Below are positions 49,547 through 62,500 of a stretch of 64,000 nt of DNA, in pieces (position 1 is the stretch's first letter; every line of letters starts with the position of its first letter). Source of the stretch: Diospyros lotus. Taxonomy: Eukaryota; Streptophyta; Magnoliopsida; Ericales; Ebenaceae. The position numbers were made by a program, and so were the translations under genes. Location of the stretch: contig NC_068344.1 in assembly GCF_014633365.1 (NCBI RefSeq), positions 14,151,669 through 14,215,668 on the forward strand, read 5' to 3'. The notes beneath the pieces are model-generated. The model had not been told where the DNA came from. It saw only the letters and a program-made list of their open reading frames with translations, and did not search any database.

Positions 49547-52500
49547 TAATCTTCGAAAGATTTCACTGACACTCCCAAACAAAAATACACTTAAAACCAT
49601 AGGAAAACCTAAATTTTGAAGTACTAACTAATTTAAAGTGTATTCCAGGTTTTGTTCAATTTTTTTAAGTCAATTACGACGATTCGGTTTCTTGTCCTGA
49701 ATTTTCGCTGCACAAAAAACTGTTTCCAATTTTATTTTTTTCGACGTCATAACAACCGTCTAGAAATTTTAGTTCGTATCATATAAATTTTTTTAGATAT
49801 CTGGGCTACAGAGCCTTCCCCGGAATCGATTCGGTTATTTGTAATTGTACCGAAAATCACGTTAAACCCCTAATCTTCTAAAGATTTCACTTACACTCCC
49901 AATCGAATATACACTTAAAACCGTAGGAAAACCTAAAGTTTGATCTTCTAACTAATTTATAGTGTATTACGGGTTTTGTTCACTTTTTTAAAATCAATTA
50001 CGACGATTCTATTTTTCGACCTGAATTCTTTCAGCACAAAAAATAGTTTCCGATTTTATTTTTTTCGATGTCATAATAATCGTCATGAAATTTTAGTTCG
50101 GATCATATAATTTTTTTAGATATCTGGGCTACAGAGCCGTCCCTGGAATTGTTTCGGATATTCGTAACTTTACCGAAAATCACGTTAAACCCCTAATCTT
50201 CTAAAGATTTCACTTACACTCCCAAACAAAAATACACTTAAAACAATAGGAAAACCTAAAATTTGATCCACTAACTAATTTAAAGTGTATTCCGGGTTTT
50301 GTTCACTTTTTTAAAATCAATTACGACCATTCGGTTTCTCGGCCTGAATTTTCGCTGCACAAAAAACTGATTCCGATTTTATTTTCTCCGGTATCATAAT
50401 AATCGTCAACAAATTTTAGTTCGGATCATATAATTTTTTTTAGATATCTGGGCTGCAGAGCCTTCCCTGGAATCGATTCGGTTATTCGTAACTTTACCGA
50501 AAATCACGTTAAACCCCTAATCTTCTAAAGATTTCACTTACACTCCCAAACAAAAATACGCTTAAAACCATAGGAAAACCTAAAGTTTGATCCACTAACT
50601 AATTTAAAGTGTATTCCGGGTTTTGTTCACTTTTTTAAAATCAATTACGACGATTCTGTTTTTCGACCTGAATTTTCTCAGCACAAAAAACTCTTTCCGA
50701 GTTGATTTTTTTCGATGTCATAATAATCGTCTATAAATTTTTGTTCATATCATATAAATCTTTTAGATATCTGGGCAGCAGAGCCTTCCCTGAGTCGATT
50801 CGGTTATTCGTAACTTTACCGAAAATCACGTTAAACGCCTCATCTTCAAAAGATTTCATTGACACTCCCAACCAAAAATACACTTAAAACCATAGTAAAT
50901 CCAAAATTTTGAACTACTAACTAATTTAAAGTGTATTCTAGGTTCTGTTTAATTTTTTTAAATCAATTACGACTATTCGGTTTCTCGGCCTGAATTTTTG
51001 CAGTCCAAAAAATAGATTTCGATTTTACTTTTTCCGATGTCATAATAATCGTCTAGAAATTTTAGTTCGGATCATATAAATTTTTTTAGATATCTGGGCT
51101 ACAGAGCCTTCCATGGAATCGATTCGATTATTCGTAACGGTACCGAAAATCACGTTAAACCCCTAATCTTCTAAAGATTTCACATACACTCCCAACAAAA
51201 ATACGCTTAAAACCATAGGAAAACCAAAACTTTGATCCACTAGCTAATTTAAAGTGTATTCCGTGTTTTGTTCATATTTTTTTAATCAATTACGAAGATT
51301 CTAGTTTTCGGCCTGAATTTTCGCAGCACAAAAACTGTTTCCGAGTTGATTTCTTTCGATGTCATAATAATCGTCAAGAAACTTTTGTTCTGATCATATA
51401 ATTTTTTTTAGATATCTGGGCTGCAAAGTCGTCCCTCGAATCGATTCGGTTATTCGTAACTTTACCGAAAATAACGTTAAACCCCTAATCTTTTAAAGAT
51501 TTCACTTACATTCCCAAACAAAAATACACTTAAAAGTATAGGAAAACCTAAATTTTGATCCACTAAGTAATTTAAAGTGTATTTCGGGTTTTGTTCACTT
51601 TTTTAAAATCACTTACGACGATTCTGTTTTTCGACCTGAATTTTCTTAGCACAAAAAACTCTTTCCGAGTTGATTTCTTTCGATGTCATAATAATCGTCT
51701 AGAAATTTTTGTTCGTATCATATAAATTTTTTAGATATCTGCGCAGCAGAGCCTTCCCTGAATCGATTCGATTATTCGTAATTTTGCCGAAAATCACGTT
51801 AAACGCCTAATCTTCGAAAGATTTCACTGACACTCCCAAACAAAAATACACTTAAAACCATAGAAAAACCAAAATTTTGAACTACTAACTAATTTAATGT
51901 GTATTCCAGGTTTTGTTCAATTTTTTTAAGTCAATTACGACGATTCGGTTTCTCGTCCTGAATTTTCGCTGCACAAAAAACTGTTTCCAATTTTATTTTT
52001 TTCGATGTCATAACAACCGTCTAGAAATTTTAGTTCGTATCATATAAATTTTTTTAGATATCTGGGCTACAGAGCCTTCCCCGGAATCGATTCGGTTATT
52101 TGTAATTGTACCGAAAATCACGTTAAACCCCTAATCTTCTAAAGATTTCACTTACACTCCCAATCGAATATACACTTAAAACCGTAGGAAAACCTAAAGT
52201 TTGATCTTCTAACTAATTTATAGTGTATTACGGGTTTTGTTCACTTTTTTAAAATCAATTACGACGATTCTATTTTTCGACCTGAAATTTTTCAGCACAA
52301 AAAACAGTTTCCGATTTTATTTTTTCCGATGTCATAATAATTGTCAAGAAATTTTAGTTCGGATCATATAATTTTTTTAGATATCTGGGCTACAAAGCCG
52401 TCCCTGGAATTGTTTCGGATATTCGTAACTTTACCGAAAATCACGTTAAACCCCTAATCTTCTAAAGATTTCACTTACACTCCCAAACAAAAATACACTT

Positions 52501-53767
52501 AAAACAATAGGAAAACCTAAAATTTGATCCACTAACTAATTTAAAGTGTATTCCGAGTTTTGTTCACTTTTTTAAAATCAATTACGACGATTCGGTTTCT
52601 CGGCCTGAATTTTCGCTGCACAAAAAACTGATTCCGCTTTTATTTTCTCCGGTGTCATAATAATCGTCAACAAATTTTAGTTCGGATCATATAATTTTTT
52701 TTAGATATCTGGGTTGCAGAGCCTTCCCTGAAATCGATTCGGTTATTCGTAACTTTACCGAAAATCACGTTAAACCCCTAATCTTCTAAAGATTTCACTT
52801 ACACTCCCAAACAAAAATACACTTAAAACCATAGGAAAACCTAAAGTTTGATCCACTAACTAATTTAAAGTGTATTCCGGGTTTTGTTCACTTTTTTAAA
52901 ATCAATTACGACGATTCTGTTTTTCGACCTGAATTTTCTCAGCACAAAAAACTCTTTCCGAGTTGATTTTTTTCGATGTCATAATAATCGTCTATAAATT
53001 TTTGTTCATATCATATAAATCTTTTAGATATCTGGGCAGCAGAGCCTTCCCTGAGTCGATTCGGTTATTCGTAACTTTACCGAAAATCACGTTAAACGCC
53101 TCATCTTCAAAAGATTTGATTGACACTCCCAACCAAAAATACACTTAAAACCAAAGTAAATGCAAAATTTTGAACTACTAACTAATTTAAAGTGTATTCT
53201 AGGTTCTGTTTAATTTTTTTTAAATCAATTACGATGATTCGGTTTCTCGGCCTGAATTTTTGCAGTCCAAAAATTAGATTTCGATTTTACCTTTTCCGAT
53301 GTCATAATAATCGTCTAGAAATTTTAGTTCGAATCATATAAATTTTTTTAGATATCTGGGCTACAGAGGCTTCCATGGAATCAATTCGATTATTCGTAAC
53401 GGTACCAAAAATCACGTTAAACCCCTAATCTTCTAAAGATTTCACATACACTCCCAACAAAAATACGCTTAAAACCATAGGAAAACCAAAGCTTTGATCC
53501 ACTAGCTAATTTAAAGTGTATTCCGTGTTTTGTTCACACTTTTTTAATCAATTACGAAGATTCTATTTTTCGGCCTGAATTTTCGCAGCACAAAAAACTG
53601 TTTCCGAGTTGATTTCTTTCGATGTCATAATAATCATCAAGAAATTTTTGTTCCGATCATATAATTTTTTTTAGATATCTGGGCTGCAAAGTCGTCCCTG
53701 GAATCGATTCGATTATTCGTAACTTTACCGAAAATCACGTTAAACCCCTAATCTTCTAAAGATTTCA

Positions 53768-56190
53768 CTTACACTCCCAAACAATAATACACTTAAAACC
53801 ATAGGAAAACCTAAAGTTTGATCCACTAACTAATTTAAAGTGTATTCCGGGTTTTGTTCACTTTTTTAAAATCAATTACGACGATTCTTTTTTTCGACCA
53901 GAATTTTCTCAGCACAAAAAACACTTTCCGAGTTGATTTTTTCCGATGTCATAATAATCCTCTAGAAATTTTAGTTCGTATCACATAAATTTTTTTAGAT
54001 ATCTGGGCAGCATAGCCTTCCTTGAATCGATTCGGTTATTCGTAACTTTACCGAAAATTACGTTAAACGCCTAATCTTCAAAAGATTTCAAAAACACTCC
54101 CAAACAAAAATACACTTAAAACCATAGGAAAACAAAAATTTTAAACTACTAACTAATTTAAAGTGTATTTCAGGTTTTGTTCAATTTTTTTAAGTCAATT
54201 ACGACGATTCGGTTTCTCGTCCTGAATTTTCGCTGCATAAAAAACTGTTTGCAATTTTATTTTTTTCGATCTCATAACAACCGTCTAGAAATTTTAGTTC
54301 GTATCATATAAATTTTTTTAGATATCTGGGCTACAGAGCCTTCCCTGGAATCGATTCGGTTATTCGTAATTGTACCGAAAATCACGTTAAACCCCTAATC
54401 TTCTAAAGATTTCACTTACACTCCCAATCGAAAATACACTTAAAACCGTAGGAAAACCTAAAGTTTGATCTTCTAACTAATTTATTGTGTATTACGGGTT
54501 TTGTTCACTTTTTTAAAATCAATTACGACGATTCTATTTTTCGGCCTGAATTTTCTCAGCACAAAAAAATAGTTTCTGATTTGATTTTTTTCGATGTCAT
54601 AATAATCGTCAAGAAATTTTAGTTCGTATCACATAAATTTTTTTACATATCTGGGCAGCATAGCCTTCCGTGAGTAGATTCGGTTATTCGTAACTTTACC
54701 GAAAATCACGTTAAACGCCTAATCTTCAAAAGATTTCAATGACACTTCCAAACAAAAATACACTTAAAACCATCGGAAAACCAAAATTTTGAACTACTAA
54801 CTAATTTAAAGTGTATTCCAAGTTCTGTTCATTTTTTTTAAATCAACTATGACGATTTGGCTTCTCGGCCTAAATTTTCGCTACACAAAAAATTGATTTC
54901 GATTTTCTTTTCTCCGATGTCATAATATTCGTCAACAAATTTTAGTTTGGATCATATAAATTTTTTTAGACATCTTGACTACAGAGCCATCCCTGGAATC
55001 GATTCGATTATTCGTAACTTTACCGAAAATCACGTTAAACCCTTAATCCTCTAAAGATTTCACTTACACTCCAAACAAAAATACACTTAAAACCATAGGA
55101 AATCCTGAAGTTTGATCCACTAACTAATTTAAACTGTATTCCGTGTTTTGTTCACTTTTTTTAAATCAATTACGACGATTCTATTTTTCGGCCTGAATTT
55201 TCGCAGCACAAAAAACTGTTTCCGAGTTGATTTCTTTCGATGTTATAATAATCGTCAAGAAATTTTAGTTCCGATCATATAAATTTTTTTAGATATCTGG
55301 GCTACAGAGCCGCCACTGGAATCGATTCGGTTATTCGTAACTTTACCGAAAATCACGTTAAACGCCTCTTCATCAAAAGATTTCATTGACACTCCCAAAC
55401 AAAAATACACTTAAAACCATAGGAAATCAAAAATTTTGAACTACTAACTAATTTAAAGTGTATTCCAGGTTCTGTTCAATTTTTTTAAATCAATTACGAC
55501 GATTCGGTTTCTCAGCCTGAATTTTAGCTGCACAAAAAACTATTTCCGATTTTATTTTTTCCGATGTCATAATAATCGTCTAGAAATTTTAGTTCGGATC
55601 ATAGAAATTTTTTTAGATATCTGGGCTACAGAGCCTTCCATGGAATAGATTCGGTTATTCGTAACTGTACAGAAAATCACGTTAAACCCCTAAACTTCTA
55701 AAGATTTCACTTACACTCCCGAACAAAAATACACTCAAAACCATAGGAAAACCAAAATTTTGATCTACTAACTAATTTAAAGTGTATTCCAGGTTCAAAA
55801 AATTTTTGTAAATCAATTACGACGATTCAATTTTTCGGCGTGAATTTTTGCTGCACAAAAAACTGTTTCCGATTTGATTTTTCTAACGTCATAATAATCG
55901 TCTAGAAATTTTAGTTCGTATCATATAAATTATTTTAGATATCTGGGCTACAAGGCCTTCCGTGGAATCGATTCGATCATTCGTAACTGTACCAAAAATC
56001 ACGTTAAACCCCTAATCTTCTAAAGAATTCACTTACACTCCCAAACAAAAATACACTTAAAACCATTGGAAAACCTAAAGTTTGATCCACTAACTAATTT
56101 AAAGTGTATTCCGGGTTTTGTTCAATTTTTTTAAATCAATTAGGACGATTCTGTTTTTCGGCCTGAATTTTCACAGCACAAAAAACTGTT
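53768..56190. repeat. Satellite segment duplicated from or to 29646-32065 (copy 2)
   Basis: It shares the same rare variants in the same order as copy 1 at a constant offset. The match breaks near 56190, where a monomer from 55871 has been tandemly duplicated. Confidence 0.75.
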
Positions 56191-56764
56191 TCCGATTTGA
56201 TTTTTCTAACGTCATAATAATCGTCTAGAAATTTTAGTTCGTATCATATAAATTATTTTAGATATCTGGGCTACAAGGCCTTCCGTGGAATCGATTCGAT
56301 CATTCGTAACTGTACCAAAAATCACGTTAAACCCCTAATCTTCTAAAGAATTCACTTACACTCCCAAACAAAAATACACTTAAAACAATAGGAAAACCTA
56401 AAATTTGATCCACTAACTAATTTAAAGTGTATTCCGAGTTTTGTTCACTTTTTTAAAATCAATTACGACGATTCGGTTTCTCGGCCTGAATTTTTGCTAC
56501 ACAAAAAACTGTTTCCGATTTGATTTTTTTCGATGTCATAATAATCTCCTAGAAATTTTAGCTCTTATCATATAAATTTTTTTAGATATATGGGCTGCAG
56601 AGCCTTCCCTGGAATTGATTCGGTTATTCGTAACTTTACCGAATATAACGTTAAGCCCTAATTTTCTAAAGATTTCATTGACACTCCCTAACAAAAATAC
56701 ACTTTAAACCATAGGAAAACCAAAAGTTTGATCTACAAACAAATTTAAAGTGTATTCCGGGATC

Positions 56765-56769
56765 TGTTC
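56765..56769. repeat. Target-site duplication TGTTC, left copy
   Basis: Lies in the satellite word GATCTGTTCA; repeated at 59412-59416. Confidence 0.85.
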
Positions 56770-59411
56770 TGTAACGACCAGTTAGAGGGCCTAGTATTTA
56801 TTAGTTAATTAATTATTGAAGCGATTAATTAAGAGGATTTGCCATTTAATTATTTAATGTGGCAATTTAGAGATTTAATTGAGAAAATAGCATTTAATTA
56901 TATTTAATTATTGTGAAAATTAAATGCAAGGACGTGTTGGTCATATTACGGATTGGATGTTAATATTCAATTAGTAAATAGAATTATTTTGATTAAGGGA
57001 TTAATTAATCCCAGCCGTGAGGAGGATTCGGATTGAAAGACTCCTAGTTATATTAGGAGAGAGAGATGGCGTTAGGGTTTCTCTTAAGCATATGTATATA
57101 TATAATAGTCATTAGCCATGTTGTCTTCGCCGTGTGAAGAACAACAGAGGGAAGAAGAAGCTTCAACAGCGAATTAAAGGCTTTGCGTTGGAGGCTTTTG
57201 TTAGATCATTGGATCGATCAGAGAGTTTGAAAGGCAAGTTCTTCTCCGTGTAAACCTTTCTTACAGGATCGTATTTAGCATTCGATCATCAGTTTCAGCA
57301 ACTCTTTGTTTAAGTTTCAGATTTATGTTACAGTCAGTGTATATATATATATATAGGCACGAGCAGTGAGTTCAAGTCTTGCATAGGAGGCTCTCGTGAG
57401 ATCATTAAGTCGATCAAGAAGATCATAAGGCAAGTATCCTTCCCCTGTAATCCTTTCTTACAGGTCTTGATTGAGTTGGATATCAGATTTCCATAATTGA
57501 ATCAGTTCCAGTGCATGTATATTCATATATGTGCGTTACAGTGAGTTATTTCAGTTCAGTGCATGTTTATATATGTATTTACATGCGTACAGTGAGTACC
57601 AACCAGTTCATGTATATATTCCTTGCAATGTTTACATTAGTTATGATCAGTAAATCATCCCTCAAGTTGTTTATATATCAATTGGGATTGTTCTCCCAAG
57701 ATTTCTTTTGGAATGGTGTAGTGAAGCTAAGTTTTGATTCAAGTTTTGATATCTGTTATCGTAAGCTGTATATCTGATAAGAATCCAGTCATTCGAATAA
57801 GCCTTGAGTCATTCGAATGAGTTTCAAAGCACCCGAATAAGTTTCAGTGTTATCGTAGGCTTTTCCCCTATAATATTCCAATCATTCGAATGAGTTTTTG
57901 GGTCATTCGAATGAGTCATGTGATTATCATATCATTCGTATGTATTTTCGAGGTTTTTGACTGTCATTCGAATGAGCCTTGTTGTCATTCAAATGAGCCC
58001 TTGAAGATGTGAGTAAGTTGTTGCTTTGTATAGCTTAGCATTCGAATGAGCCTTCTTGTCATTCGAATGATCTTCAAATTGATTCGAATAAGGTTACTGT
58101 TGCATTCGAATGAGTCGCTTTTTGCCAGTTCAAATGTTGGAAATTTTCAAAATTCATTCGAATGAATTTGAGAGTCATTCGAATGAGTCCCAGATCAGAT
58201 CCGAATAGCCTTGAAATATCATCAGTCATTCGAATGAGCCTTCTGTCATTCGAATGAGTCTCTGTCATTCGAATGAGTTTTTTGCCATTCCAATGAGCTT
58301 ACTGAAATCCATTTTTTTCATTCGAATGAGCTGTTTTTCATTCAAATTTCCTCCTTAGACTTTCTCAATCATCCAAATAGTATCAAATGGCATCCAAATA
58401 GCTTCCAATAAATTCTTGATTCAAGTATTAAATTTAATATAAATATTCAATTATTCAAATATTGAATTTTTATGCCAAGATATGACAAAATCCAATATGC
58501 CATGCCTATACTTAGAAATTTCAGAATATTTGAATCTCAATATTTCTGGTAAAAATCATATACCATGTTTAGCAGTTCATTATGACATGGTCAGCATTAT
58601 TTTGTGAGATTATGTGCATACACATTGTATGAGCATTGAGCATGACTTATGTGGAGCACTACATATCGTGTGCTAGCATTTATATGAGCATTGCATTATG
58701 CGCGCCAGGCGGCTTGTCCGCGGGGATCCCACTAGTATCATTACAATTATATCTCAGTTATGAGATGCTCGCCTGATGTCGACCAGGGAGCTAGGGGCAT
58801 ATTGCCCAAAGTATGTGCTTACAGTTTTTATGTTTGCAGGACTCAGATCAGTCAGGTATGTGTTACAGTTATGTGGGCCTATGGGCCAAAGTTGCATACC
58901 TGCATTTAGTTTACAGCTTATGTGCATTTCATCTTATAAATGCCATCCAGTGATTATTATATCTCTCAGTACAAGTTCAGTAAGTATTTTTATCAGTATC
59001 GATATTCTTCGATTCAGCTTCAGTTATTCTTTCCAGTTTATTACTTGCTGAGCTTTGTAGCTCACCTTGTACTCTTCACCATTCCAGGTCCTAGTGGGGG
59101 AGTACCAGATGTGGGGCCTAGCAGCAGTGTCCAGTAGTGTGTGTACGTGGAGCCGCTCAAGACCAAAGATGTCTGGGAGTTATTAGTTGTTAGTTTGTTA
59201 GTTAGTGCTTGATCAGTTTAGATTCATTTTATTTTCCAGTTTAGGGAATTTCCCTTAGATGCAATTATGATTTCAGTTTTTGTTGACTCAAAGTCTTATT
59301 ACAGTTAATTGATATATACAGTATTGGTATTAGAATTCAGTTATCAGTCAGTTTATTTTATTATCCCCAGTAACACCTCTTCTCGGGCAGTTCTAGGAGA
59401 GGGGTGTTACA
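56770..59411 (+). mobile_element. Solo long LTR, 2642 bp, copy 2 (LTR-C) inside the satellite
   Basis: The ends are TGTAACGACC and GGTGTTACA with duplication TGTTC, and the satellite register resumes at 59412. From about 57370 to the end it is very close to 9410-11450, but the first 550 bases are clearly more diverged from 8812-9400. It carries the same palindrome cluster and a TATA-like run near 57090-57105. Frames at 57511-57777, 58074-58268, 58776-59051 and 58940-59137 reflect shared DNA, not genes. Confidence 0.93.
57788..58351. repeat. CATTCGAATG palindrome cluster, copy 2
   Basis: It has the same motif, order and most spacings as 9828-10395, with scattered changes inside individual palindromes. 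Confidence 0.85.
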
Positions 59412-60859
59412 TGTTCAATTTTTTTAAATCAATTACGACGAATCGATATTCGGCCTGAATTTTTGCTGCACAAAAAACTATTTCCGATTTATTTTTTTCG
59501 AATGTCATAATAATCGTCTAGAAATTTTAGTTCGTATCATATTAATTTTTTTAGATATCTGGGCTACAGAGCCTTCCCTGGAATCGATTCGGTTATTCGT
59601 AACTTTACCGATAGTCACGTTAAACCCCGAATCTTCTAAAGATTTTACTTACACACCCAAACAAAAATACACTTAAAACCATAGGAAAACGAAAATTTTG
59701 ATCTACTAATTAATTTAAAGTGTATTCCAGGTTAAAAAAACTTTTTTTAAATCAATTACAACGATTCAATTTTTCGGCGTGAATTTTCGCTGAACAAAAA
59801 ACTGTTTCAGATTTGATTTTTTCCGATGTCATAATAATCGTTTAGAAATTTTAGTTCTTATCAAATAAATTTTTTAGAAATCTGGGCTGCGGAGCCTTCC
59901 CTGGAATCGATTTGGTTATTCGTAACTTTATCGAATATAACGTTAAACCCCTAATTCTGTAAAGATTTCACTGACACACCCAAACAAATATACACTTAAA
60001 ATCATAGGAAAACCTAAAGTTTGATCCACTAACTAATTTAAAGTGTATTTCGTGTTTTGTTCAATTTTTTTAAATCAATTAAGACGATTCTATTTTTCGG
60101 CCTGAATTTTTGTTGCCCAAAAAATAGATTCCGATTTTATTTTTTACGATGTCATAATAATCGTCTAGAAATTTTAGTTCGGATCATATAAATTTTTTTA
60201 GATATCTGGGCTATAGAGCCTTCCATGGAATCGATTTGGTTATTCGTAACTGTACCGAAAATCACGTTAAACCCCTAATCTTCTAAAGATTTCACTTACA
60301 CTCCAAACAAAAATACACTTAAAACCATAGGAAAACCTAAAGTTTGATCCACTAACTAATTTAAAGTGTATTTCGTGTTTTGTTCAGTTTTTTTAAATCA
60401 ATTACGACGATTCTGTTTTTCGGCCTGAATTTTCGCAGCACAAAAAACAGTTTTCGAGTTGATTTCTTTCGATGTCATAATAATCGTCAAGAAATTTTAG
60501 TTCCGATCATATAAATTTTTTTTGATATCTGGGCTACAGAGCCTTCTCTAGAATCGATTCGGTTATTCGTAACTTTACCGAAAATCACGTTAAATCCCTA
60601 ATCTTCTAAAGATTTCACTTACACTCCTAAACAAAAATACACTTCAAAGCATAGGAAAACCTAAAGTTTGATACACTAACTAATTTAAAGTGTATTCCAG
60701 GTTTTGTTCACTTTTTTTAAATCAATTAGGACGATTTTGTTTTGCGGCCTGAATTTTCGCAACATAAAAAACTGTTTCCGAGTTGATTTCTTTCGATGTC
60801 ATAATAATCGTCTAGAAATTTTTGTTCGTATCATATAAATTTTTTAGATATCTGCGCAG
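59412..60859. repeat. Satellite array block 3, about 4.5 monomers
   Basis: It starts in register with the monomer broken at 56769 and includes a C-type monomer (about 59652) followed by a D-type start fused to a different type near 60050. It is cut at AGATATCTGCGCAG (60859) by the next LTR. Confidence 0.95.
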
Positions 60860-61263
60860 TGGCTGCGCTTAACCTTGTGCATTTATTTCAAACAAACACA
60901 TACAAAATAAACAAAGAAGAAACAAGCATGCAGGCACAAGGCGTTTATACTCGCCAGTGTACGAGTGTGCGCTGTAGCACAATTTAATTTTCTAGGAAAG
61001 TCCAGGTCGATTCACTGGGAGATCAAAACAGAAATGAAATGCGGCGAAAGATTTTTATGCGCTGGATGAGTTTGTCAAACCAATTCAGCTAGACGACTTG
61101 TTTTTCAAGATTAAAAATAAGATGATGTTTGTGTATGGAAGCAATCTTGGGACAAAGCAATTTATGTGCTAGCCCACTGATTTACCAAAGAGATATCAAA
61201 ATACTTAACATTAACTGATTTAAATTGAGGTTATGCAGTTAACTGTATTCCAAGATGATAATA

Positions 61264-61540
61264 GTTCTAAGTTAAGCACTCTCCATACATGGCATGAGAG
61301 AGTCTGGATTAAGTAACTATCATAAATTGAGATACAGATTAACACACATTTGAGATCCTATAAGTAACCACAACTCAAGGTCATGGTAGTTCTAGGTTAA
61401 GCACTCTCCATACATGGCATGAGAGAGTCTAAATTAAGAAATCACTATAAATTGGATCGCAGATTAATCATTCCAGCTTGAGTATGAAACCATTTCCAGT
61501 TTAAGTAACCTCCATACATGGCATGGAGACTCTAAGTTAG
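61264..61540. repeat. Three related stem-loop motifs
   Basis: CTCTCCATACATGGCATGAG occurs at about 61280 and 61402 within a longer shared word (TTAAGCACTCTCC ... GAGAGAGTCT). A shorter version, CTCCATACATGGCATGGAG, lies at about 61510. All have a stem around the loop ACATGGC. The third is a perfect CTCCAT/ATGGAG stem. Confidence 0.7.
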
Positions 61541-62319
61541 GTTTATGTTTCAACTCAAACCCAAAGATTCAATACACACACATTCTCAATTCAAATAAGC
61601 ATTCTGTTAATTCAATCAGAGTTCGGCTCTCTTGGGCAAGCAGTGGCACTGGACACAGTCCTTGCCTTGGCCCAAGCTTAAACTTAGCCACACATCTCCA
61701 ACTAAAAATTAAAGACACAGGAAGTAAAATGCTAGAATGTAATACAGAAACGTAAATAAACAGTTAAAGAACATTACAGAATGTAAACAAGCATGAAAAG
61801 AAATTGCAGAATGTAAGTAACTGAAAATGAAGAACACTATATTGATGAAACAAAGTAAATGAACAACACTATTGGAATGAAAGAAAAACAGAACGTAAAC
61901 AATGCTCTCTTCCCCTTATTCTTGCAGAAATGGCGGATGGGGTCTCTCTTTGTGCTGAAGTCGACGATGAATATATATATGTACATATTCTGCAAATGGC
62001 CCTGGTCAAAGAAGAAATTACATCGCATGCCACCACGTTCATTTACGCGTGCTCTGACAGAAGATCACATGGTGAAGCTGCTGTGCGCCTGCTGATTTCA
62101 CGAGCTGGGCTTCCTTTTTAATTTCATGGGCTGCTTGGAGCTGGGCCTTAATTTTAGCATTCAATTGTGGGCTTCAGTTTGATAATAGTGGGCTTCACGC
62201 TTCTGGACTTCAATTTCGCTTTCAATGTGCAAATGCGTGGGCCCCAGTTTGGACTTCTTGATTTGATCTCCAAGTTAAATTGCAATTAGCCTTACTTCAC
62301 GTCCACTAGTTCACGCTAC

Positions 62320-62500
62320 ATACAAAGAATATATGTTATTGATATATTATATATTATATATATGTATGTCACGCATGAATATAGAATATATATATATGTA
62401 TTATATTTATATATTATATATTATATATTATATTTATTTTATTTTTACTATTTTTTTTTATATTATAGATATTATATATATTTTTATATTAATTTTTTAA
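62320..62500. repeat. AT-rich simple repeat
   Basis: Nearly pure A/T with TATATA and ATATTAT words, inside the LTR at 60860-62608. It contains a T-run near 62450. Confidence 0.8.

Larger units (their letters stand above)
40474..52962. repeat. Higher-order repeat of 7 monomers (about 2.26 kb) and derivatives
   Basis: A marker monomer with CGTCTATAAATTTTTGTTC and CCTTCCCTGAGTCGATTC recurs at 40474, 42736, 44997, 47905, 50702 and 52963. Spacings are 2262, 2261, 2908, 2797 and 2261 bp. After removing the solo LTR and its 5-bp duplication (1182 bp), the fourth spacing is 1615. In monomers this gives 7, 7, 9, 5 and 7. The 5-unit form lacks two monomers, joined at about 45355-45400 and again at about 48260-48300. 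The 9-unit form is that 5-unit form plus two extra copies of a dimer. Confidence 0.88.
49542..56769. repeat. Satellite array block 2, about 22 monomers
   Basis: This continues block 1 in register after the solo LTR. It carries one and a half further 7-monomer units (markers at 50702 and 52963), then the segment shared with 29646-32065, then mixed monomers. A single-monomer tandem duplication is visible where GATTTGATTTTTCTAACGTC occurs at 55871 and 56194, 323 bp apart. Confidence 0.96.

Noticed and set aside
40474..53148. A 61-codon frame repeated nearly unchanged at 40474, 42736, 44997, 47905, 50702 and 52963
   Set aside because: It lies in the marker monomer of the 7-monomer repeat and its conservation equals that of the surrounding non-coding satellite. 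It has no domain, and other monomer types do not keep the frame.
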